NCBI RefSeq assembly: GCF_009193265.1
Contig: NZ_VZZZ01000001.1
Span: 620,001-684,000, forward strand
DNA: 64,000 bases
Source: Marinobacter changyiensis
GTDB taxonomy: Bacteria; Pseudomonadota; Gammaproteobacteria; Pseudomonadales; Oleiphilaceae
Reading direction: 5' to 3'
The position numbers and the translations under genes were made by a program. Below the pieces are notes generated by a model that was not told the origin of the DNA, ran no database searches, and saw only the letters and a program-made list of their open reading frames with translations. Shown here in pieces: positions 18,489 through 29,328 of the stretch (its first letter is position 1; each line of letters begins with the position of its first letter).

Positions 18489-19769
18489 ATTGCGCTGGGT
18501 GTTGTAGTTGGCCAGCTTGGGCCCGGGCAGGAACTGCACCTTCGACGGTTCGAAGCCCCGTTCACGGAACCAGTGCTCGGTCTGGGTCGTCAATACAAAT
18601 AACTGTGCGAGACCCAGGCTCCGAGCCTTCGATTCGATCATGGCCAGGATGTCATCGCCACGACCTGCCCGACGGTAGGCAGGATCAACGGCAAAACAGG
18701 ACAGCTCACCGGCGGTTTCCTCCGGATAAGAATACAAGGCCGCGCAGCCGACAATCATGCCGTCCCGCTCAGCGACCACAAATCCGTCAATTTCAGTTTC
18801 CAGCAATTCCCGAGAGCGCCTGACCAGAATGCCCTGATCTTCCAGCGGCTGGATCAGCTCGACGATGCCGCCGATGTCTTCCACCCGTGCCCGGCGTACC
18901 TGTTCGTAGTTATCGCCACTGACCAGCGTACCGGAACCGTCCCGGGTGAACATTTCCTCCAGCAAGGCACCGTCTTCGCCATAACTGATGATATGGGACC
19001 GCCGCACACCTTTTACACAAGCGTCACAGGCGGCGCGCAACAGATCGCTGTCGGCATCGGCCGCTTTGAGGGTGGCCAGACGATCACAGGCCTGACGCAC
19101 GGTAAGCTCTCTCACCAGGTCACCGGCTTCATCCAGCACACCTTTGTGTTCGGTGAAAATGATCAGCTTTTCCGCCTGTAGGGCGGCAGCGACATGGCTG
19201 CCAACATCTTCGTAGGAGAGGTTGAACGCATCGCCGGTGGGCGAGTAACCTAACGGTGGCAGCAGCACAATGTGGCCTGCCTCAAGCAGCTTTTCGATAC
19301 CGCTGATATCCACCCGACGAACCCGGCCAGTGTAACCGTGATCAACCCCGCCCAGAACGCCGACAGGACGAGCGGCTACATAATTGCCGCTACTGACCCG
19401 GATGCGCGCGCCGTGCATGGGGGAATTGACCAGTCCCATCGACAGCCGGCTTTCCAGATAGGCCCGTAAGGCGCCAATGGCTTCCAGGGCAAAGGGCAAC
19501 TGTGCTTCTTTGGTGATGCGCAGGCCATCCTTGAATTCGGATATTTCGCCAGCTTCGTCCAGCCTTTTCTGAATCTGGGGGCGGGCACCGAACGCCACCA
19601 CCAGTTTGACCCCCAGACTGCTTAACAGGGTAATGTCATGAATGATGTTGATCAGGTTGTCATGGGCGATTGCTTCGCCACCCAGGGTCAACACCACTGT
19701 GCGGCCACGATGGGCGTTGATGTAGGGTGAAGAATGGCGGAATCCATGCAGCCAGTCGTTTGATTTCAA
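18459..19769 (-). CDS. argA: Amino-acid N-acetyltransferase (N-acetylglutamate synthase)
   Basis: The enzyme acetylates glutamate to begin arginine synthesis. The N-terminal amino-acid-kinase domain (SPYINAHRGRTVVL to ITYGED-like end) binds arginine for feedback control, and the C-terminal GNAT domain (about 290-436) carries the acetyl-CoA loop AYRRAGRGD. I choose a TTG start at 19769 because GGGAG stands 7 bases before it; an in-frame TTG at 19787 lacks such a site. This gives 436 residues, close to the 432 of Pseudomonas. argE lies 43 bp upstream on the same strand, so co-transcription is likely. The 3' end overlaps the convergent lipoprotein gene. Confidence 0.93.
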   Translation of the reverse strand: MKSNDWLHGFRHSSPYINAHRGRTVVLTLGGEAIAHDNLINIIHDITLLSSLGVKLVVAFGARPQIQKRLDEAGEISEFKDGLRITKEAQLPFALEAIGALRAYLESRLSMGLVNSPMHGARIRVSSGNYVAARPVGVLGGVDHGYTGRVRRVDISGIEKLLEAGHIVLLPPLGYSPTGDAFNLSYEDVGSHVAAALQAEKLIIFTEHKGVLDEAGDLVRELTVRQACDRLATLKAADADSDLLRAACDACVKGVRRSHIISYGEDGALLEEMFTRDGSGTLVSGDNYEQVRRARVEDIGGIVELIQPLEDQGILVRRSRELLETEIDGFVVAERDGMIVGCAALYSYPEETAGELSCFAVDPAYRRAGRGDDILAMIESKARSLGLAQLFVLTTQTEHWFRERGFEPSKVQFLPGPKLANYNTQRNSKVFVKRLG

Positions 19770-19812
19770 TACCTTGCTCCCGAGCAATGTTGGTTTTGGG
19801 GATGCGGCTGGG

Positions 19813-20988
19813 CTATTTCAGACAATAATGCCGAATCAGGCCCTGCAGTATTTTTACGGCCGGATCCAGTTGTGACAAGGCCAGAAATTCATCTGGCTGA
19901 TGGGCCTGGTCGATTGAGCCCGGCCCCATGACCAGGGTTTCCAGGCCCAATTGCTGTAACCACGGCGCCTCCGTGGCGAACGCGACGGCCTCGGCGGTGT
20001 GGCCGGTGAGGCGTTCGCAGACTTTAACCAGATCGGCATCAGCGGCAGTTTCAAAGGGCGGCACCCCGTCAAACAAAGGCTCAAAGGACAGCTTGAGACC
20101 ACGACTTGTGGCCAGCGGCTGCATTCGGTCGAGAATCATCTGCCGCAACTCGTTCATTTTCATACCCGGCAGTGGACGCAGGTCAAAGTGCAACTCACAG
20201 CGCGCGCAAATCCGGTTGGGATTGTCGCCGCCATGGATGCAACCGAGGTTAAGGGTTGGCACCTGAACCTTGAAATTGGCATTCTGGTATTGCGCCTGCC
20301 AGCCGGCTCTCAACGCCAACAATTCACCCATGGCCTCGTGCATGCCTTCCAGGGCGTTGTTGCCCAACGACGGGTCAGAAGAATGCCCGGACTGACCTTC
20401 GAAAATCAGCCGCTCCATCATGATGCCCTTGTGCATGCGCACCGGCTTCAGACCTGTGGGCTCACCGATTACCGCGTAGCGCGCTTTCGGCCGACCGGCC
20501 TCTGCCAGCGCCCGGGCGCCGTTCATGGAGCTTTCCTCATCGGCCGTGGCGAGGATGATCAACGGCTGTTTGAGGTTCTGTCCAACAATCGATCTGGCCG
20601 CCTCAATCGCTAATGGAAAAAATCCTTTCATGTCACAGGTGCCCAGACCATACCAGCGGTCATCCCGCTCGGTCAGGGTAAAAGGATCGCTCTGCCAGCG
20701 CTTGTCATCAAAGGGCACCGTATCCGTGTGGCCGGACAGCACCAGGCCGCCGGGGCCGCTCCCGAGGGTGGCAATAAGGTTGTATTTTCCGGGCATGCCC
20801 GGCACCGGCATGATTTCAGTGACAAAGCCCATGGGCTCCAGCCATTCGGCCAGTTGCCGGATAACAGGCTCATTGCTGTGATCCCAGGAGGGGGTAGCGC
20901 TGCTGATGGAAGGCAGGGCGATCAACCGGGTAAGCATGTCCCGGATGCCCGGGGTTCTGGCGGTAGCAGAAAATGTATGGTCAGACAT
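19813..20988 (-). CDS. argE: Acetylornithine deacetylase
   Basis: This M20-family zinc enzyme releases ornithine from N-acetylornithine. Metal-site motifs are in place: LSGHTDTVP with His and Asp near residue 80, CDMKGFFP near 112, ATADEESSMNGA with the catalytic Glu near 140, and GEPTGLKPV near 170. The frame is open for 55 further codons upstream, but AAGGG precedes the ATG at 20988 and family members start there, giving 391 residues. It lies between argA and a membrane-anchored protein of unknown function, all on the same strand. Confidence 0.95.
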   Translation of the reverse strand: MSDHTFSATARTPGIRDMLTRLIALPSISSATPSWDHSNEPVIRQLAEWLEPMGFVTEIMPVPGMPGKYNLIATLGSGPGGLVLSGHTDTVPFDDKRWQSDPFTLTERDDRWYGLGTCDMKGFFPLAIEAARSIVGQNLKQPLIILATADEESSMNGARALAEAGRPKARYAVIGEPTGLKPVRMHKGIMMERLIFEGQSGHSSDPSLGNNALEGMHEAMGELLALRAGWQAQYQNANFKVQVPTLNLGCIHGGDNPNRICARCELHFDLRPLPGMKMNELRQMILDRMQPLATSRGLKLSFEPLFDGVPPFETAADADLVKVCERLTGHTAEAVAFATEAPWLQQLGLETLVMGPGSIDQAHQPDEFLALSQLDPAVKILQGLIRHYCLK

Positions 20989-21004
20989 GGTGCACCCTTG
21001 ATGT

Positions 21005-22384
21005 TCAGGAGGTAGGGCTTTGTACTTCCGTGGTGAATTCGGGTCCGGCCTCTGTTTCCAGCTCGTTCTCCGGCGCAACTTCCGGCTCTGGCTCTGGTTC
21101 CGGCTCAGGGGCGACAAAGGGCCGGCCCTGATCGCTGGCTCGGCGCCAGACATCGAACCGCTCTACAGCCCGAATGACCATGGGATAGGCAACTTCACCG
21201 CCATCGACCATTCGGGACACTTCAAGCCGGTCTTCACTCACCCCGGTAAGACGACCTTCAACAATTCGCCCACTTGCTAGCGTAACTCTGACGGTGCGTT
21301 CAAGCCAGCGGCTTGCTTCAGCAACCGGGGCCGGTCGCCAGTCCGCCATGGCGGATTCGGATTCGTCCGGCACCACCGGTTCAAAGGCCTGCTCTGGCAA
21401 CTCTGCACGTTCAGGCTCCATTCGTGTCAGATACACATCCGGAACACCTGCCCGGTTATAGGTCATGTCAAACGAGGCATCGTTGGACCCCGCTTCCTCA
21501 AGGGTATGAACCGGCACACCCAGCGTCGGGCTGGCCGCTGCCAGGGTAAACTCCAACTGCCCCCCTTCACTCAACCAGCGCTGATATAACGCCACCAATT
21601 GTTTGCTGGGCTCATAACCCCGGGCATTAAGAGCATCGCGAAAGCCACGGGTGATGAGCGCAACCCATTCCGGCACATCCATCTGTGATTCCCGGGCGCA
21701 ATAGACCGCTACCTTACGCATTAACCCGCCATCCCTGAGGACCACGTCTATGTGTTCTGGTCGCGGAGGCTGAACATCGTCCACGCCGGCCTGCCCGAAG
21801 ACCAAGGGAAGACGATAATTCCGGGCGGTCATTTCAACGCTGCCAGTGCCCGCGGTACTCAGCTCAAAGTGCAGATGATCCCGGGACTGCCGGAGCAGGA
21901 TTTCACCGCTGATATCGGAAACCCCCATCCGGACCAGGTCGCCGCTACCCAACTGTTGCCGATGGTCCGGCCCACAGGTGAGCCCGAATAAAGCAGGATT
22001 TGTGTCTTCTTCCGGCGCCACCCAGCTCTTGATCATGGCAGCATCAAGCTGAAGCCTTACACCCTCAGCATCGAGTTGCCACTCCTGCGGTAACTGAGCA
22101 GGGTCCAGCAGGGCGCGCATCAACGCCACCGGTGAGCCTGCAGAGAAGTTCAGCAGGCTGATATTCAAAGGCTGGGTCAGTCGAAACTGCTGGTATCTGA
22201 CACCGTGCAGAGTAACTTCGCCGGACAGATTGGAGCTCAGACGCTGCCAGTGCACCACGCCCGACTCAGTAATCTCATCGCCAAGCTCAGCCATGCGTTG
22301 TTCGGTCAGCCACCAGACCGCGCCCTTGAAGGCAACAAAAGCAACCAACGCCAATACGACCAACGTGTAAAACAGCTTCTTCAT
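21005..22384 (-). CDS. Membrane-anchored protein of unknown function with a C-terminal LSm-like segment
   Basis: I do not recognise a named family. The 459-residue protein begins with a basic residue pair and one transmembrane segment (about 5-26), so most of it should face the periplasm. Residues 30-330 have the alternating pattern of a beta-rich envelope domain. Near 365-410 lies a short SH3/LSm-like barrel pattern (VRVTLASGRIVEGRLTGVS, then VIRAVERFDVW). The tail is a Pro-Glu repeat followed by an acidic stretch. The stop lies 17 bp before the argE start, so it is co-transcribed with arginine genes. The C-terminal pattern recalls proteins that modulate RNA or peptidoglycan, but I make no functional claim. 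Confidence 0.65.
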   Translation of the reverse strand: MKKLFYTLVVLALVAFVAFKGAVWWLTEQRMAELGDEITESGVVHWQRLSSNLSGEVTLHGVRYQQFRLTQPLNISLLNFSAGSPVALMRALLDPAQLPQEWQLDAEGVRLQLDAAMIKSWVAPEEDTNPALFGLTCGPDHRQQLGSGDLVRMGVSDISGEILLRQSRDHLHFELSTAGTGSVEMTARNYRLPLVFGQAGVDDVQPPRPEHIDVVLRDGGLMRKVAVYCARESQMDVPEWVALITRGFRDALNARGYEPSKQLVALYQRWLSEGGQLEFTLAAASPTLGVPVHTLEEAGSNDASFDMTYNRAGVPDVYLTRMEPERAELPEQAFEPVVPDESESAMADWRPAPVAEASRWLERTVRVTLASGRIVEGRLTGVSEDRLEVSRMVDGGEVAYPMVIRAVERFDVWRRASDQGRPFVAPEPEPEPEPEVAPENELETEAGPEFTTEVQSPTS

Positions 22385-22429
22385 GCCGGCCTCCCGATGG
22401 CCCTGACTCCAATGTCCGTCAACGGTTCA

Positions 22430-23338
<909 letters not shown>

Positions 23339-23360
23339 TTAGATAGGTTCGATTAACGTT

Positions 23361-25994
23361 CTAGAATGTCGGCACCACACCTGGCGCGACGTTCATGAGC
23401 TGTTCCCGGAAGACCGCTTTGATGCGTTCAAGGGCTTCCCCGGATTCTGCCTCAAATCTCAGCACCAGCACCGGGGTGGTGTTAGACGCCCGACACAGCC
23501 CCCAGCCATCGGGATAATCCACCCTGACACCGTCAATGGTATTCAGGTTGCCGTCCCCGAAATCCCCTTCGTTGCTGAGTTTCTCGACCAGTGCAAACTT
23601 GGTCTCGTCGGATACCTCCACATTCAGCTCGGGGGTGCTGATATCATCCGGGAATTCGGCAAATACTTCATCACACTGACGATCCTCCACCCCCAGAATT
23701 TCCAGCAGCCTGGCGGCGGCATAGATGCCATCGTCAAAGCCGTACCAGCGCTCCTTGAAAAACACGTGGCCACTCATCTCCCCGGCCAGCAAGGCGCCGG
23801 TTTCCCGCATCTTGGCCTTGATCAGCGAGTGACCGGTTTTCCACATGATCGGGCGGCCTCCGGCCTGGCTGATTACCCCGGCCAGGCGGCGGCTGCACTT
23901 GACGTCATAAATCACGTCCGCACCCGGATTGCGGGAGACCACATCCCGTGCAAACAACATTAACAGGCGGTCCGGCCAGATAATCTTGCCGGTGTTGGTC
24001 ACCACCCCGAGGCGGTCACCGTCGCCATCAAAGGCCAGGCCGATATCGGCTTTCTCGGCCTTCACCCGCTCGATAAGATCAACCAGGTTATCGGGTTTGC
24101 CCGGGTCCGGATGATGGTTGGGAAAATCACCGTCAACGTCACAATACAACCTTATAACCTCACAGCCGAGCTCTTCCGCCAGCAGTGGGCCAAGCTCCCC
24201 GGCAATGCCATTGCCGGCATCCATGACGATTTTCAGCGGCGCTGCGACTGCAATATCCTCAATAATACGATCCAGATAGGCACGGCGCATATCCTGCTCT
24301 GAGCGGGCGCCGTGGCCCTGTTCGAAATCGCCGGTCTGAATCCGATGCAACAGCTTCTGAATGGCGTCACCAGACAGCGTCTCACCGCCGAGCATGATCT
24401 TGAGGCCGTTATAATTGGACGGATTGTGGCTCCCGGTCACCATCACCCCGGAACCGGTGTTCAAATGGTGCGTGGCAAAATACAGCACTGGCGTGGGCAC
24501 CGCACCCACATCAATCACGTCGCAACCGGTCGCCATAATTCCGCGACCCAGGGCCTGGGCCAGTTCCGGGCTCGAATGCCGGCCATCATAGCCGACACAC
24601 AATGTGGAGGTCTGGCGCGCGAGGGCTTCACTGCCGATGGCCTGGCCAATGATCATCACCACGTCTGCGGTCAGCGTGTCACCAACAATACCGCGGATGT
24701 CATAGGCCCGGAATATACCGGGCACCACTTCAACACCTGGCATACCAGTCTCCTCGACACCCAGACCGAACTCATCAGGGCGGTCCTGGCCGCCGAATCC
24801 CAGCACGTCTTCATCACCGTCCAGCATATCAATGTCGAGCATATCCTTGTCTTGGAACAGGGGCTCTGCAGTCTTCATGGTATCCGTTTTTGCCCGCCCC
24901 GAACCCGGGGCCGGTCTGGCAGGCTGCGCGCGACTGGCTTCGGTTGCCTTGACCAGCCGCTTGTCGACCGCCTGGGCAAGCCTCAGTAGCACCTCGCCCA
25001 CTGAGGCCACCATATCCCACTTGAAATTCGGCAATTTGGTCCGTTCGCCACTGAACGCTTTGTGAGCCCACTGGATAAGCGTTGCAACCTCCCGGCGCAG
25101 TGAACGCTGAGTGTTGGCCATCAATAGCCAGACCACAATAGCAGCAAGCAACGACGGCGCTGCCACCAGGACCATGGCAATTATCGGGCTGGCCGCCGGC
25201 AGGGCCTTCGCGGACGGGGTGAATCGCAGTGTCCAGTTTGGCGGCGTCAGTTGGCTATCCATCACACCTGCGGCACCCTCACCGCGGCCAATCAGCGTCT
25301 GACCCCGCCCGGAAACGGTTTGTATGATTTCCACCTTGCCGGCGTCAGAGGCCAGTGCCGGAGCCAGTATATCGGCGCTGAACACCACCAGAACCGTGCC
25401 CTGCACAGCCTGACTGGAAGGATTTCTGACCGGTGCTGCCAATTGGACAAACCATTGGTCATCACGGGGGAACGCATCGGCAGCTATCTGTCGCCCGGAC
25501 TCGGCCCTGCGGGCCAGGTCGAGGCTGGCAAAACCAAGCCCACGACCATTGTCGGACCGGCGTGGTATATCCCCGTATGGAAACACAAACACTTCGGTGG
25601 TGCCGGGCATCATGGTAACGAGATCTCCGGCAATGGCGCGCTGGCTAGCCGTCTCCGTGAGTGCATTGCGCACCGCTGACTGGGACCCGTAACCATTGAC
25701 CAGATTCTGCAGAATGGACAGACGTTGCTCTACCCGGGCAACCGCTTGCTCAGCCATAGCCTCGGAGTGAACAGCTCGGAAGCGCGATTCGGCCGGGGCC
25801 AGCACCAGGAAAAAAAGCAAGACTGAGGCCGCAACGCCCGCCAACAGTATCACCACCACTTGCTGTAACAGGACATCCGCCAGGCGTTTCAGCTTTGGCC
25901 CTTGGCCGGGTTTTTCCGCCTTTGTCCTCTTCTTTCTGGTATCGGTGGAGTCCATCGCCAGCGCTTCCGATGATTTTTTTTTGCCGAGTTTCAT
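23361..25994 (-). CDS. algC: Phosphomannomutase/phosphoglucomutase with N-terminal membrane sensor-like region
   Basis: The C-terminal part, about residues 420-877, is a complete AlgC. It has VPGIFRAYDIRG at the start, TGSHNPSNYNG with the phosphoserine, and DGDGDRLG for magnesium. It would interconvert mannose/glucose 6- and 1-phosphates for LPS and exopolysaccharide. The first 420 residues are a separate module: a basic start, a transmembrane segment (about 36-66), a periplasmic region reminiscent of a double-Cache fold, a second segment (about 272-296) and a linker rich in Asp and Gly. Long AlgC forms of this type exist in Pseudomonas relatives. An internal start producing the soluble 460-residue enzyme is conceivable. 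dut lies 107 bp upstream, same strand. Confidence 0.92.
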   Translation of the reverse strand: MKLGKKKSSEALAMDSTDTRKKRTKAEKPGQGPKLKRLADVLLQQVVVILLAGVAASVLLFFLVLAPAESRFRAVHSEAMAEQAVARVEQRLSILQNLVNGYGSQSAVRNALTETASQRAIAGDLVTMMPGTTEVFVFPYGDIPRRSDNGRGLGFASLDLARRAESGRQIAADAFPRDDQWFVQLAAPVRNPSSQAVQGTVLVVFSADILAPALASDAGKVEIIQTVSGRGQTLIGRGEGAAGVMDSQLTPPNWTLRFTPSAKALPAASPIIAMVLVAAPSLLAAIVVWLLMANTQRSLRREVATLIQWAHKAFSGERTKLPNFKWDMVASVGEVLLRLAQAVDKRLVKATEASRAQPARPAPGSGRAKTDTMKTAEPLFQDKDMLDIDMLDGDEDVLGFGGQDRPDEFGLGVEETGMPGVEVVPGIFRAYDIRGIVGDTLTADVVMIIGQAIGSEALARQTSTLCVGYDGRHSSPELAQALGRGIMATGCDVIDVGAVPTPVLYFATHHLNTGSGVMVTGSHNPSNYNGLKIMLGGETLSGDAIQKLLHRIQTGDFEQGHGARSEQDMRRAYLDRIIEDIAVAAPLKIVMDAGNGIAGELGPLLAEELGCEVIRLYCDVDGDFPNHHPDPGKPDNLVDLIERVKAEKADIGLAFDGDGDRLGVVTNTGKIIWPDRLLMLFARDVVSRNPGADVIYDVKCSRRLAGVISQAGGRPIMWKTGHSLIKAKMRETGALLAGEMSGHVFFKERWYGFDDGIYAAARLLEILGVEDRQCDEVFAEFPDDISTPELNVEVSDETKFALVEKLSNEGDFGDGNLNTIDGVRVDYPDGWGLCRASNTTPVLVLRFEAESGEALERIKAVFREQLMNVAPGVVPTF

Positions 25995-26101
25995 AGTGAG
26001 GGTCCACTCGATAGTTGCCGCCTGAGACGGTTCTTGTTGGGTTGGATGATTTTTTTGGATTGCAGGCGTAGAGAGTCCCTGCCTGGAGGAACCGGAAACC
26101 G

Positions 26102-26563
26102 CTAACGGGTTCCAGTGGATCCAAACCCACCGTGGCCCCGTTCACTGGATTCAAACGCTTCCACGATTTCAAAATCGGCCTGCACAACCGGAACCAGAAT
26201 CAATTGAGCAATACGTTCGCCCACCTCAACCGTGAAGGCACTTTGTCCCCGGTTCCAGCATGACACCATCAACTCGCCCTGATAGTCCGAGTCGATCAAG
26301 CCGACAAGGTTACCCAACACAATTCCGTGCTTGTGGCCCAAACCACTGCGGGGAAGAATCATCGCGGCCAGTGAGGCGTCACCAATATGAATGGACAGCC
26401 CGGTGTTGAGCAGTTCGGTCTGGCCTGGCGCCAGGGTAAGCGGCTCGCTCAGGCAGGCCCGTAAGTCGAGGCCGGCCGAGCCGTCGGTCGCATAGGCGGG
26501 AAACGGAATACTCTCACCGATACGCGGATCCAGCACCCGCACCTGCAATGACTGTCTGGTCAT
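26102..26563 (-). CDS. dut: dUTP diphosphatase
   Basis: A 153-residue trimeric dUTPase, cleaving dUTP to dUMP and pyrophosphate. The five motifs are visible: [39 protein letters not shown], and the C-terminal arm [10 protein letters not shown] that closes over the substrate. Its ATG overlaps the stop of coaBC as ATGA, so translation is probably coupled. The coaBC-dut-algC-argB order is conserved in pseudomonads. Confidence 0.97.
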   Translation of the reverse strand: MTRQSLQVRVLDPRIGESIPFPAYATDGSAGLDLRACLSEPLTLAPGQTELLNTGLSIHIGDASLAAMILPRSGLGHKHGIVLGNLVGLIDSDYQGELMVSCWNRGQSAFTVEVGERIAQLILVPVVQADFEIVEAFESSERGHGGFGSTGTR

Positions 26564-27795
26564 GATTTTTCCTTACTGCTGACAGGATGTTTATTGGAAT
26601 GAGCGGTTGCCCGATAATGCTCCGCGATCAATGTAACGAGCTTGCCCGAGAGGTTGACCTTGGATTCCTGACCGAATACCTGCTGGCCTCCCTGCCATAC
26701 GGCGGTTACCGCATTCTCATCGCCGTTGAAGCCAACACCGGTCCGGGACACATCATTGGCAACGATCATATTGAGATGCTTGCTTGTCAGTTTGTCGGTG
26801 GCATGCCGGATAACATCGTTGGTTTCGGCGGCAAACCCCACGGTAAACGGCGCATCGGCCCGGCCAGCGACCGCCGCCAGGGTATCGGGGTTGCGCACCA
26901 GTGCCAGCGACAGGTTTTCCCGGGACTTTTTAAGCTTCTGATCGGCACAGTCCAGCGGACGATAATCTGCTACCGCAGCGGTGGCGATAAAGATGTCACA
27001 TCCCTCGTCAACTGCCTTCATGGCAGCCGCCAGCATGTCTTCTGCTGTCACCACCATACGCAAGGCCACGTCCGCAGGTCGCGCTAGCGCAACCGGACCA
27101 CTGACCAGAGTAACTTCAGCGCCAGCCGCGCGGGCCGCCGCCGCAAGGGCATAGCCCATCTTGCCGGAGCTGTGGTTACTGATATAACGCACGGGGTCGA
27201 TTGCCTCCCGGGTAGGGCCGGCTGTAATCACCACTCGCACCCCTGCCAGAGACTGAGGCGAATCGAGCAGGATCCGGTCAGCGATAGCCTGGGGCTCCAG
27301 CATCCGGCCAGGGCCGACATCACCGCAAGCCTGACCTCCCTGGTCCGGACCCAAAAGTGTAATTTGTGGGTCGGCCTCCAGCAACGCCAGGTTGCGCTGG
27401 GTACGATGATTTTTCCACATGGCCTGATTCATGGCCGGAGCCAGTACAATAGGTGCTTCGGTGGCGCAACAAACGGTGGTCAGAAGATCATCCGCCATGC
27501 CTTGGGCGAGTCGCGCCATGAAGTTAGCGGAGGCCGGTGCCACCAGGATCCTATCCGCCCATTTCGCCAATTCGATATGGCCCATGCCGGCTTCTGCCGT
27601 CGGGTCCAGCAATGAGGTTCTGACGGCTTCGCCGCTGAGCGCCTGGAATGTCAGCGGCGTTACAAATGCTTCTGCACCCCCGGTCATCACAACACGTACG
27701 GCACAGCCCGCCTTTTTCAGCAGCCGCACCAGCTCAGCGCTTTTATACGCGGCAATACCACCTGTCACACCCAGCAGAATACGTTTCTGCGTCAT
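26560..27795 (-). CDS. coaBC: Bifunctional phosphopantothenoylcysteine decarboxylase/phosphopantothenate-cysteine ligase
   Basis: The protein makes 4'-phosphopantetheine for coenzyme A in two steps. The N-terminal FMN flavoprotein (CoaC, residues 1-190) has [11 protein letters not shown] and the APAMNQAMW signature. The CoaB half begins at [19 protein letters not shown] and includes the NHSSGKMG loop and KLKKS. An in-frame ATG at 27993 would add 66 residues unlike CoaC, so I use 27795 (MTQKRILLG), giving 411 residues. The neighbouring radC is divergent. coaD lies elsewhere in this window (34999). Confidence 0.96.
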   Translation of the reverse strand: MTQKRILLGVTGGIAAYKSAELVRLLKKAGCAVRVVMTGGAEAFVTPLTFQALSGEAVRTSLLDPTAEAGMGHIELAKWADRILVAPASANFMARLAQGMADDLLTTVCCATEAPIVLAPAMNQAMWKNHRTQRNLALLEADPQITLLGPDQGGQACGDVGPGRMLEPQAIADRILLDSPQSLAGVRVVITAGPTREAIDPVRYISNHSSGKMGYALAAAARAAGAEVTLVSGPVALARPADVALRMVVTAEDMLAAAMKAVDEGCDIFIATAAVADYRPLDCADQKLKKSRENLSLALVRNPDTLAAVAGRADAPFTVGFAAETNDVIRHATDKLTSKHLNMIVANDVSRTGVGFNGDENAVTAVWQGGQQVFGQESKVNLSGKLVTLIAEHYRATAHSNKHPVSSKEKS

Positions 27796-27936
27796 GCTTG
27801 CTCCGCATTCAGATTGAACAAAAAAAGAGGCCTTAAGATAGCATCGCACGGGCTCTCCCGACAGCCCGACAAGCGTGTTAAACTCCATCCGCACGCAGGA
27901 AGCGTTGAACAAACCCACTGTTGCAAGGATTCGAGC

Positions 27937-28611
27937 ATGGATAATTCCGCCTGGCCCACCGATGAACGTCCCCGGGAGCGGCTGCTGACTCATGGTGCAG
28001 GCAGCCTGTCGGACGCTGAATTGCTGGCGATTTTTCTGCGAACCGGCACAGCGGGCATGCCTGTGATGTCGCTGTCACGCCATCTGATTGATATTTTCGG
28101 TGGCTTGCGAGGCATGATGACGGCGTCAAGACGTCAATTTTGTGATGTGAAAGGCCTCGGAACGGCAAAATATGCCCAGGTTCAGGCGGCGATGGAAATG
28201 GCCCGTCGTGTCATGGATGAGCCGCTCCGCCAGGGCGATCCACTGCGATCACCCGAGGATACCCGGGCTTACCTGCGCAGCCGCCTCGGCACTTACCCCC
28301 ACGAAGTATTTGCGGGCCTGTTTCTGGACAACCGGCATCGGGTTATCCAGTATCACGAGCTGTTTCGAGGTACCATAGATGGGGCGGCGGTCTACCCGAG
28401 GGAGGTGGTTCGCTATGCTCTGGAACAGAACGCCGCGGCGGTTATCTTTGCCCACAACCACCCATCGGGCGTTGCAGAGCCAAGCCAGGCCGATATCAGC
28501 CTGACCCGGCGACTGAAGGAAGCCCTCGGGCTGGTGGATATTCGGGTACTGGATCATATGGTGGTGGGCCACGGTGAAGTCATCTCGCTGGCCGAACGAG
28601 GCCTGATGTAA
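27937..28611 (+). CDS. radC: RadC family JAB-domain protein
   Basis: A 224-residue RadC/YicR protein. An N-terminal helix-hairpin-helix-like part ([14 protein letters not shown], later [11 protein letters not shown]) precedes the JAB/MPN domain with the metal motif HNHPSG and a downstream Asp in QADISL. The old radC mutation was assigned to recG, so a role in repair is not established; the fold suggests a metal-dependent isopeptidase or nuclease. I choose the ATG at 27937; an in-frame ATG at 27814 would add 41 unconserved residues and overlap the coaBC promoter. It lies between coaBC and rpmB, as in E. coli. Confidence 0.93.
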   Translation: MDNSAWPTDERPRERLLTHGAGSLSDAELLAIFLRTGTAGMPVMSLSRHLIDIFGGLRGMMTASRRQFCDVKGLGTAKYAQVQAAMEMARRVMDEPLRQGDPLRSPEDTRAYLRSRLGTYPHEVFAGLFLDNRHRVIQYHELFRGTIDGAAVYPREVVRYALEQNAAAVIFAHNHPSGVAEPSQADISLTRRLKEALGLVDIRVLDHMVVGHGEVISLAERGLM

Positions 28612-28661
28612 TGGGTAAGGCGGGAACAAACTGAAACCCTGGCCAAAATCCCAACAATTTT

Positions 28662-28690
28662 TTGCGTTCAGGGCTCGGTTCTGGTATAAA
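28662..28690 (+). promoter_or_regulatory. Sigma-70-like promoter of rpmB-rpmG
   Basis: TTGCGT (28662-28667) and TATAAA (28685-28690) are separated by 17 bp, close to the sigma-70 consensus, in the gap between radC and rpmB. It would leave a leader of about 140 nt before the rpmB start. That is long enough for an RNA structure, but I can identify no known element in it. Confidence 0.65.
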
Positions 28691-28838
28691 AGCGTCCCTT
28701 AATTTTCAGGTTGTGCCAAAACGTCGCGAGCGCTGGCCCGAGTTTCACATAGCCTGGTATGGCGGCGTCTGGCGAGCACCGAAAGGCGCGATAAACGAAT
28801 TCGTATTTTCAAGACCTTAGCTCAGGTCGGAGGCAAGT

Positions 28839-29075
28839 ATGTCCAGAGTCTGTCAGGTTACAGGTAAGCGTCCGCTTTCCGGTAACAACGTATCACACGC
28901 GATGAACCACAGCCGTCGTCGTTTTCTGCCCAACCTGCAGAACCACCGCTTCTGGGTTGAATCAGAAAAGCGCTTTGTAAGGCTGCGCGTATCTACCAAA
29001 GGTATGCGCGTCATCGATAAAAAAGGTATTGACGTTGTGCTGGCCGATCTTCGTGCCCGCGGCGAGAAATTCTAA
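28839..29075 (+). CDS. rpmB: 50S ribosomal protein L28
   Basis: A 78-residue basic protein of the large subunit. [12 protein letters not shown] at the start, NNVSHA and RRRFLPNLQ are diagnostic, and the length equals E. coli L28. The first gene of an rpmB-rpmG pair, with a 148-nt leader after its predicted promoter. It has a GGAGG-type ribosome site (CGGAGGC) ahead of the ATG. Confidence 0.98.
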   Translation: MSRVCQVTGKRPLSGNNVSHAMNHSRRRFLPNLQNHRFWVESEKRFVRLRVSTKGMRVIDKKGIDVVLADLRARGEKF

Positions 29076-29086
29076 GGAGCCCCATC

Positions 29087-29242
29087 ATGCGCGAAAAAAT
29101 CAAGCTGGTTTCATCAGCAGGTACTGGTCACTTTTACACGACCAACAAGAACAAGCGTAACACCCCGGAAAAGATCGAGATCAAGAAGTACGATCCGGTG
29201 GTTCGCAAGCACGTTTCCTACAAGGAAGCCAAAATCAAGTAA
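29087..29242 (+). CDS. rpmG: 50S ribosomal protein L33
   Basis: A small frame of 51 codons, easily missed by length filters. It reads [19 protein letters not shown] and ends YKEAKIK, as in gammaproteobacterial L33. The zinc-binding cysteines of the C+ form are absent, so this is the C- form. It lies 11 bp after rpmB with AAGGAG before its ATG, and a terminator follows at 29262-29290. Confidence 0.98.
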   Translation: MREKIKLVSSAGTGHFYTTNKNKRNTPEKIEIKKYDPVVRKHVSYKEAKIK

Positions 29243-29261
29243 CACTGATTTTGGGTGCGAT

Positions 29262-29290
29262 AAAACCCCGGCTATATGCCGGGTTTTTTT
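29262..29290 (+). terminator. Rho-independent terminator after rpmG
   Basis: A CCCGGC / GCCGGG stem with a TATAT loop, preceded by A residues and followed by seven T. It begins 20 bp after the rpmG stop. Read on the opposite strand it ends in a run of four T and could also serve the convergent nuclease gene. Confidence 0.88.
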
Positions 29291-29328
29291 ATATCTGGAA
29301 TTTGCCTCCAAGAGCCACTTCTGCGTTT

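Noticed and set aside
20989..21153. Upstream 55-codon extension of argE
   Set aside because: It reads through Lys/Arg/Pro-rich sequence unlike the family and overlaps the preceding gene; the ATG at 20988 has a ribosome site.
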